Shown here: in pieces, positions 7,925 through 11,957 of the stretch
How the letters are laid out: each line of letters starts with the position of its first letter
Numbering within the stretch: the first letter of the stretch is position 1
From: Nitrosarchaeum sp.
GTDB taxonomy: Archaea; Thermoproteota; Nitrososphaeria; Nitrososphaerales; Nitrosopumilaceae
Direction of reading: 5' to 3'
DNA length: 11,957 nucleotides
Assembly (NCBI GenBank): GCA_016234975.1
Contig: JACRND010000018.1
Span: 1 to 11,957 of the forward strand
Notes under the pieces: model-generated
Seen by the model: only the letters and a program-made list of their open reading frames with translations
Told to the model about the DNA's origin: nothing
Databases searched by the model: none
Position numbers and translations under genes: made by a program

Positions 7925-8023
7925 ATGACAGAGGATCAAATGAAAAGGATAGATGTGCATATGAGATTTTTGGATTCAATAAAAACCCCTAAAACTTTTA
8001 GTGTATTTCTAAACTCGTTATGA
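7925..8023 (+). CDS. Possible small protein, 32 residues, overlapping the original TPR start
   Basis: The frame starting MTEDQMKRIDVHMRF and ending SVFLNSL is followed by TGA, which overlaps the ATG at 8020 as ATGA. The start at 7925 lies at the leaderless distance from a TATA-like box (7897-7906); an in-frame ATG four codons earlier (7913) is the alternative. The sequence is amphipathic and looks protein-like, and the 4-nt overlap resembles operon spacing. I recognise no family, and a frame this short could occur by chance in AT-rich DNA. If it is not coding, 7863-8019 is simply the divergent promoter region. Confidence 0.35.
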   Translation: MTEDQMKRIDVHMRFLDSIKTPKTFSVFLNSL

Positions 8024-8108
8024 GTAGTGTTTCAATGAATTTAGACAGATTAGAGCTAGGCTCAATTCAGGATAGTATTTATCTAGATTAAAGATTCAAG
8101 TTGAGCTA
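8020..8108 (+). pseudogene. Broken 5' end of the TPR gene
   Basis: From the ATG at 8020 the sequence reads MSSVSMNLDRLELGSIQDS-IYLD and stops at TAA (8089-8091); the same frame continues with RFKLS before TAG-TGA. The next frame then gives SEEAVS (8108-8125), which is what the first helix of a TPR unit looks like, and the frame after that gives ILDIDVTNPEAW behind the A24 tract. This is best read as the remnant of an intact N-terminus, split by one nonsense codon and two frame changes. A natural mutation and a sequencing or assembly error are both possible. The TATA-like TAAAACTTTT (7990-7999), 25 nt before 8020, supports this ATG as the original start. Confidence 0.5.
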
Positions 8109-8990
8109 GTGAAGAAGCCGTTTCAAAAAAAAAAAAAAAAAAAAAAAATTTTAGATATAGACGTTACAAACCCAGAAGCTTGGAATTTAAAAGCTCTAGT
8201 CCATTATGAACAAAAAAATTATTCTAAAGCATTGGACGCAATTGAAAAGGCAGTAGAATCAGATCCCACATATGGAATGGCATGGTATAACAAAGCATGT
8301 TTTCTGTCTTTGGTAAATCAGGTCCCAGAATCACTTGAAGCGTTAAAGCGTTCAATTGAAATTGATGTAAAAAATGCAAGAAAGTCAATTAGAGACAAAG
8401 ATTTCACAAATGTTAGAATTGAAGAAGGTTTCAAAAGAATTGTAGAAGTAGTTGTTTTAGAATCAATCAGACAGGGGTATCATACACTTGGCGCTATTGT
8501 TTGGACAACATTTCTAGATAAAGCTGATGCAGAGGACGCATTGAGAAAATTGCTTGAGAAGGGATTAATTGTTCAGCATGAGAAACGAGACGGTCTAAGT
8601 AAAATTCCAATATATGATCTTACAGCAGATGTTGCAGAAAGAATGGGAAAAGAGAAAAAAGGGTTATTTGGAATCACAAAAAAACAACTACCAAAACCAG
8701 TTAAGAATCTAAAAGAGATCAGTCAAGCAATACAGTCAGTCAGAGAAGCAATAGAAGAAGAAGATGTTGAAAAAACAATTGAGATATTTGAAGAGTTTAT
8801 CGACCCAACAAAATCAGGAGAACAAATGATTGAACAATTCTTTGAAGAGCACAGAGAAATCAGATTGTGGAAAATCAGATTAAAAGATAGAGGCGTAGAT
8901 TATCTTATTGAAAACAAAGCTAAGATGCTAAATCTTTTTGACAACATAGAAGTTACAATTACTAAAAAGCTTAGAAACGAAATGTCCTAA
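8109..8990 (+). CDS. TPR-repeat protein with helical C-terminal region, 5' end disrupted
   Basis: The longest open frame (293 codons from GTG 8109) encodes one and a half to two TPR units, about ILDIDVTNPEAW to DPTYGMAWYNK and on to SIEID (14-86). A winged-helix-like segment follows (about 105-170, with LGAIVWTTFLDKADAEDALRK and a wing-like GLIVQHEKRDGLSKIPIYDL), then a charged helical C-terminus rich in Glu and Lys (200-293). TPRs mediate protein contacts, and the winged-helix-like part hints at a regulator or scaffold, but I recognise no named family. The first 13 residues (MKKPFQ plus seven Lys) come from the A24 tract and are unlikely to be the real N-terminus; the first in-frame ATG after it is at 8277. 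The body of the gene is intact. Its stop lies 1 nt from the convergent rhodanese stop. Confidence 0.8.
   Translation: MKKPFQKKKKKKKILDIDVTNPEAWNLKALVHYEQKNYSKALDAIEKAVESDPTYGMAWYNKACFLSLVNQVPESLEALKRSIEIDVKNARKSIRDKDFTNVRIEEGFKRIVEVVVLESIRQGYHTLGAIVWTTFLDKADAEDALRKLLEKGLIVQHEKRDGLSKIPIYDLTADVAERMGKEKKGLFGITKKQLPKPVKNLKEISQAIQSVREAIEEEDVEKTIEIFEEFIDPTKSGEQMIEQFFEEHREIRLWKIRLKDRGVDYLIENKAKMLNLFDNIEVTITKKLRNEMS
8125..8148 (+). repeat. Homopolymer tract of 24 A
   Basis: An uninterrupted run of 24 A, far longer than any other homopolymer in the window (the others are mostly 7-8). It sits inside the first TPR unit, between SEEAVS in one frame and ILDIDVTN in another. Comparison with the second TPR unit predicts about four codons (12 nt) between these blocks, but 22 A are present, about 10 too many, which gives the observed frame change. 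Such tracts slip easily in replication, transcription and sequencing. On the minus strand it is T24. Confidence 0.95.
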
Positions 8991-8991
8991 G

Positions 8992-9795
8992 TTATTCTGC
9001 AGACAAGTCCCAATAGTTTGCGTCCTGTTGTTTTGCTATTGGTTTTTCAAGACCTTTCCATTCTTTGAAAGAGCGCACATACAGTTTGACATTAGGCAGA
9101 CCAACTGATTTTAGTGCGTAATAAGCCAACCCCGAAAGGGTTCCAACGCTTCCACAATAAGTAATAATTTCAGAATTGCCTGAAATTCCTCTGTTATCTA
9201 AAAGTCGCTTCATGTCATCCTTGGGTCGTAGAATTTTATCTTGAGTTGCAAGAGTTCTATATGGAAGGCTTATTGCACCAGGAATATGTTGTTCCAGGTA
9301 GTTTAATCTCTCTCTGTTGTCAATGAGGATTACATCGGGTTTATCTTTTGATGTTTCCAAATAATCAGAAGTAGCTAAAATTTCAGGTTTAAGATGAATA
9401 GAGTGTTCCTTGCTTTGTATTTCTGGTGTTTTATCATCATTTTCCAAACCAAGTGATTTCCATTTACTAAAAGTTGTTTCAAGTAAAGACACGTCAGAAT
9501 GACCAAGATACTCCAACGTCCAGGCAACTCTAGAGGCAAGGGCACCAAATGTATCATCATAAACTACTACAGGAGTTTCATCGTCTATGCCCATTGCATT
9601 TACAAGTTTTAAAACACGTTCAGGGCTATCATCAGATAGTAAATTTGCCAGTGGAAGATTTACTGCAGTTGGAATATGACTTTGTTTGTAATCTTCTTCT
9701 CGTCGTACGTCAATTACTCTAACACTTTTATCTCTAATTTCAGATCTCAGTGAATCAATATCAGTTGTAGTTTTGATTGTTTTTTCTTGGCTCAT
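8992..9795 (-). CDS. Sulfurtransferase with two rhodanese domains
   Basis: Rhodaneses move sulfane sulfur from donors such as thiosulfate or mercaptopyruvate to an acceptor through a Cys persulfide. This 267-residue protein has the SseA-type tandem layout. The N-terminal domain (about 10-115) has Asp in the VYDD loop (about 79-82) where the catalytic Cys would be, so it is inactive, as is normal for the type. The C-terminal domain (about 145-255) has the active Cys214 in ITYCGSVGTLSG. The loop CGSVGT differs from the common CRKGVT and CGSGVT forms, so the preferred donor cannot be read from it. I chose ATG 9795: its A overlaps the reductase TGA as ATGA, and AGGTGA at 9805-9810 lies 9 nt upstream. 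The alternative ATG at 9804 would sit directly against that site. It is the second gene of the operon with the reductase. Confidence 0.92.
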   Translation of the reverse strand: MSQEKTIKTTTDIDSLRSEIRDKSVRVIDVRREEDYKQSHIPTAVNLPLANLLSDDSPERVLKLVNAMGIDDETPVVVYDDTFGALASRVAWTLEYLGHSDVSLLETTFSKWKSLGLENDDKTPEIQSKEHSIHLKPEILATSDYLETSKDKPDVILIDNRERLNYLEQHIPGAISLPYRTLATQDKILRPKDDMKRLLDNRGISGNSEIITYCGSVGTLSGLAYYALKSVGLPNVKLYVRSFKEWKGLEKPIAKQQDANYWDLSAE

Positions 9796-11600
9796 GCGGC
9801 ACATTCACCTTTTCCAGTTTTTGTGTGATAGCTAGAATCACTTCCGTAATCAGTGTAAAAGTCTGGGTCTTCCTCTTTTGTAGGTGGAATTGTAAATGAA
9901 TCCAAAGCTTTTCTCATATCAAGGATAGACTTTATGTACGATTCTTCTTTTCCGTTTACAATTCTATGAATCCAATCTTTAAGAGTGTCATCAGATTTTT
10001 TATTTTGTTTGAATAATTCAATAATTTTTAAGATTACTGGAATTACTCTTTTTGCAGGAATTCTATGACATGTGGCACCAAGAGTTGTTTCTTCATCAGA
10101 GCGTCCTCCTAAAGACATTTGGTAATTTGGATACATTTCTTTTCCAACTCTGCCTCCTCCTCCAAAGAACCCAATTGTAGCAATTCCGTGTTGACCACAT
10201 GCGTTTGGACACCCACTGATCTTAATTGATGAATCACGTAAATCATCATCTTGGTCTAATTTGAGCTCGAGGAATTTTCTTTGAATTTCCTTTGCCAGTC
10301 TATGAGAATTAGTCAAAGCGAGATTACATGAAGTTGTGCCTGAGCAACCTATAGGTGCAGCCATAGTTAAGGCACCGGACTTTGCCAGCCCCACTGTAAG
10401 CAGTTTGGAATACAGACTAGGTAAATCGTCTTCATGTACGTAACGTAATGCAATGTTTTGTACAAACCCAGCTCTTGCATGGCCTTCTGATGAGAATTCT
10501 TGAATTATTTCTGCCAATGCAGTTATCTGGTTGGATGTAATGTCTCCGGCCTCAAGGGTTATGAATACAGAATAATATTCAGATTGTTTTTGTTTTATCG
10601 TGTTGGTTTTTAGCCATCTTGCATATCCATCAGGAATCGAACTTCCACTTTCATCGGATATTCTTATTGGTCTTTTAATTATTGAAGGAGTGTTATCTAC
10701 TTCAAGATGAGTAACGACAGATTGAGTTGCCCTTACTATAGCTCTTTCTTTAAGAACTAGATTTTGGAATTTCTCCCAACCCATGTCATTAACAAGATAA
10801 CGCATTCTATTTCGGGCCATGTTTTTCCTATCACCTAGTCTATCAAAAATTCGTATAACTGCAATTGATGTATACAAAAGATCTTCTTCTGGGGTAAACT
10901 CTTCTAATTGATGACCTACAAAAGATTTGTTACCTAATCCACCACCAAGGAAAATCTTGAATCCTTTTTGAATAGTTCCATCCAAATCTCTAGTTTGCGG
11001 AATCAATCCAACATCGACCATTCTTACCATTCCATGTTTTTCACAACATGTGAAATTAAATTTGAATTTTCTTGGAAGACTTTGAGACAATGGGTTTCTC
11101 AAGAAGAATCTAGCGGTTGCAAGGGCATATGGTGTAGAATCAAATTCTTCATCAGAACAAACACCAGATAAAGGACTACACATAACATTTCTTACAGAAT
11201 TGCCACATGCTTCACGTGATGTAAGACCCACTTCAGCAAGTCCTCGTAAAATTTCTGAAACATCTTCCAATATCACCCAGTGCAGTTGGATGTTTTCTCT
11301 TGTTGAAAAATGAGCGCTGCCTATAGAAAATTGCTCACTTAGTTGAGATATTTTTTCAAGTTGATATGGATAGATTTCTCCCGCAGGCAATTTGATTCGA
11401 ACCATAGCATAGTCATTAGTCATTCTGGTGCCATATGCCCCATGCTGGAGCCTATATCGTCTAAAGCTGTCTTCATCATATTTTCCTTGGCGGAATAGCT
11501 TTACAGTATTAGCAAAATCTTCGGCCTCTTCAATTCTTGCCCAATTAATTTTAGGTTTGGACGAGTCAGGATACGATTGTTTAAGATCAGATACGGTCAA
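9792..11600 (-). CDS. Nitrite/sulfite reductase, siroheme and 4Fe-4S (ferredoxin-dependent type)
   Basis: This enzyme carries out six-electron reduction of sulfite to sulfide or nitrite to ammonia, using siroheme coupled to a 4Fe-4S cluster. The 602 residues show two ferredoxin-like half-domains (about 45-125 and 340-405), each followed by a siroheme/cluster domain. Cluster ligands are C419-x5-C425 (CSGTTSC) and C464-x3-C468 (GCPNACG). Other landmarks are STRENIQLHW (99-108), GNSVRNVMCSPLSG (133-146) and MVDVGLIPQ (194-202). The start is TTG at 11600 with a TATA box 30 nt upstream. An acidic tail of about 30 residues ends in KGECAA. Sequence alone does not settle the substrate. The rhodanese coupled to its 3' end favours sulfite, and an ammonia-oxidising organism has little need to make ammonia from nitrite. 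It is divergent from thi4. Confidence 0.94.
   Translation of the reverse strand: MTVSDLKQSYPDSSKPKINWARIEEAEDFANTVKLFRQGKYDEDSFRRYRLQHGAYGTRMTNDYAMVRIKLPAGEIYPYQLEKISQLSEQFSIGSAHFSTRENIQLHWVILEDVSEILRGLAEVGLTSREACGNSVRNVMCSPLSGVCSDEEFDSTPYALATARFFLRNPLSQSLPRKFKFNFTCCEKHGMVRMVDVGLIPQTRDLDGTIQKGFKIFLGGGLGNKSFVGHQLEEFTPEEDLLYTSIAVIRIFDRLGDRKNMARNRMRYLVNDMGWEKFQNLVLKERAIVRATQSVVTHLEVDNTPSIIKRPIRISDESGSSIPDGYARWLKTNTIKQKQSEYYSVFITLEAGDITSNQITALAEIIQEFSSEGHARAGFVQNIALRYVHEDDLPSLYSKLLTVGLAKSGALTMAAPIGCSGTTSCNLALTNSHRLAKEIQRKFLELKLDQDDDLRDSSIKISGCPNACGQHGIATIGFFGGGGRVGKEMYPNYQMSLGGRSDEETTLGATCHRIPAKRVIPVILKIIELFKQNKKSDDTLKDWIHRIVNGKEESYIKSILDMRKALDSFTIPPTKEEDPDFYTDYGSDSSYHTKTGKGECAA
9805..9810 (-). 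promoter_or_regulatory. Internal Shine-Dalgarno site deciding the rhodanese start
   Basis: The minus strand reads AGGTGA, a good match to the archaeal 16S 3'-end complement, inside the last codons of the reductase gene and 9 nt before the ATG at 9795. It supports coupled translation of the rhodanese from the reductase message. Confidence 0.6.
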
Positions 11601-11625
11601 TACAATAGAAAGTCCTTTGAGTTAT

Positions 11626-11635
11626 GATATAAATT
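11626..11635 (-). promoter_or_regulatory. TATA box of the reductase-rhodanese operon
   Basis: The minus strand reads AATTTATATC, centred about 30 nt before the TTG at 11600. It implies a leader of only a few nucleotides and supports the TTG as the start. Confidence 0.6.
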
Positions 11636-11684
11636 TTTGATATAGGGAAGTTTAGGAGACAAAGTTTCAAGGTCATACGTGAAT

Positions 11685-11747
11685 TTTCCTCATACTGGAA
11701 ATCAGCATCTTAGAATTAGTTTCCCCTAATTTTAAAAATGTGGGAAA
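11685..11747. repeat. Two inverted repeats in the reductase/thi4 divergent region
   Basis: TTTCC (11685-11689) pairs with GGAAA (11697-11701) across 7 nt, and TTTCCC (11720-11725) pairs with GGGAAA (11742-11747) across 16 nt. The second ends at the TATA-like TATTAAT of thi4 (about 11749-11755). They share the TTTCC/GGAAA core, so they could be paired operator sites. The rest of the 178-bp region 11601-11778 shows only promoter-like sequence and no gene. Confidence 0.35.
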
Positions 11748-11778
11748 GTATTAATGGGTTTCAAGAATCATTATTTTC

Positions 11779-11957
11779 ATGCAAAAAGCTACTGTTGCAG
11801 AAAAATCAACAAAAATATTTACTGATGTTAGAGAAGTAGAGATTACTCGTGCAATTGCAAATGAATTTCATGCAGTTCTAATAGACAGAGCAGAATCAGA
11901 TGTGATAATTATAGGAGCTGGACCTGCAGGATTAACTGCAAGCAGAGATCTTTCAAA
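11779..11957 (+). CDS. thi4: Thiamine thiazole synthase Thi4, N-terminal part (3' end outside window)
   Basis: Thi4 forms the thiazole half of thiamine. Fungal Thi4 uses NAD, glycine and its own Cys sulfur once; many archaeal forms carry His instead and use free sulfide catalytically. Only 59 codons are visible: a leader (MQKATVAEKST) and VEITRAIANEF (20-30), typical of Thi4 N-termini, then strand VIIIGAGPAGLTASRDL with the dinucleotide-binding GxGxxG at 46-51. The sulfur-donor Cys or His lies beyond the window, so the mechanism cannot be read. The ATG is preceded by AGTATTAATG about 27 nt upstream, at the leaderless distance. No TPP riboswitch sequence was found. It is divergent from the reductase operon; a sulfide-using Thi4 would draw on the product of that reductase, which is inference. 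Confidence 0.88.
   Translation, partial: MQKATVAEKSTKIFTDVREVEITRAIANEFHAVLIDRAESDVIIIGAGPAGLTASRDLS

Noticed and set aside
8125..8148. A24 as the poly(A) end of an inserted mobile or retro-element
   Set aside because: No target-site duplication, transposase or terminal repeats flank it, and matching TPR sequence continues on both sides.
9796..9804. ATG at 9804 as the rhodanese start
   Set aside because: It touches the AGGTGA site with no spacing and would overlap the reductase by 13 nt; the ATG at 9795 has proper spacing and an ATGA overlap.
11601..11778. TPP riboswitch before thi4
   Set aside because: Neither the CUGAGA nor the other conserved TPP aptamer core sequences are present, and the likely transcript is leaderless.
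1..11957. CRISPR array, tRNA or rRNA gene, insertion sequence
   Set aside because: No regularly spaced repeats, no tRNA-like cloverleaf with TTCGA-type loop, no rRNA core sequence and no transposase were seen on reading both strands.

Overview
The window is AT-rich (by eye about one third G+C) and reads as a chromosomal segment of an ammonia-oxidising-type archaeon (Nitrososphaerota/Thaumarchaeota, probably Nitrosopumilus-like). The reasons are a group II chaperonin, an archaeal-type S-adenosylmethionine synthetase, an archaeal-style Thi4, and TATA-like boxes about 25-30 nt upstream of start codons (leaderless transcription), with Shine-Dalgarno-like sites seen mainly at internal or secondary starts. 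The genus assignment is inference from protein flavour; no ammonia-oxidation gene is present here.

Layout. The left edge cuts into rtcB (+), the RNA 3'-phosphate ligase. Convergent to it is a thermosome subunit gene (-), followed upstream on the same strand by a 55-residue zinc-ribbon-like gene and a short MgtC/SapB-type membrane protein. Then comes a block linked to S-adenosylmethionine (SAM): pcm (+, SAM-dependent protein repair methyltransferase), mat (-, SAM synthetase) and an AmmeMemoRadiSam-type radical SAM enzyme (+), the last two divergent across a 98-bp gap. Next are an unrecognised 139-residue protein (+), a three-CBS-motif protein (-), and a TPR plus helical-domain protein (+) whose 5' end looks damaged and carries an uninterrupted run of 24 A. 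The right end holds a two-gene minus-strand operon, a siroheme/4Fe-4S nitrite/sulfite reductase translationally coupled to a two-domain rhodanese, divergent from the start of thi4 (+), which runs off the right edge.

How the genes fit together. Most are single-gene transcription units with their own promoters, arranged divergently or convergently with very small gaps (1 nt between the TPR and rhodanese stops). The only clear operon is reductase-rhodanese, where an ATGA overlap and an internal AGGTGA site point to coupled translation; the pairing suggests assimilatory sulfur metabolism more than nitrite use. thi4 next door also concerns sulfur-containing cofactor synthesis.

No mobile element, CRISPR array, tRNA or rRNA was seen. 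I do not see a convincing new multi-gene system. The most notable points are the broken TPR gene with its A24 tract, two small genes (zinc ribbon, and a 32-codon ORF overlapping the original TPR start), and paired inverted repeats in the thi4/reductase divergent region.
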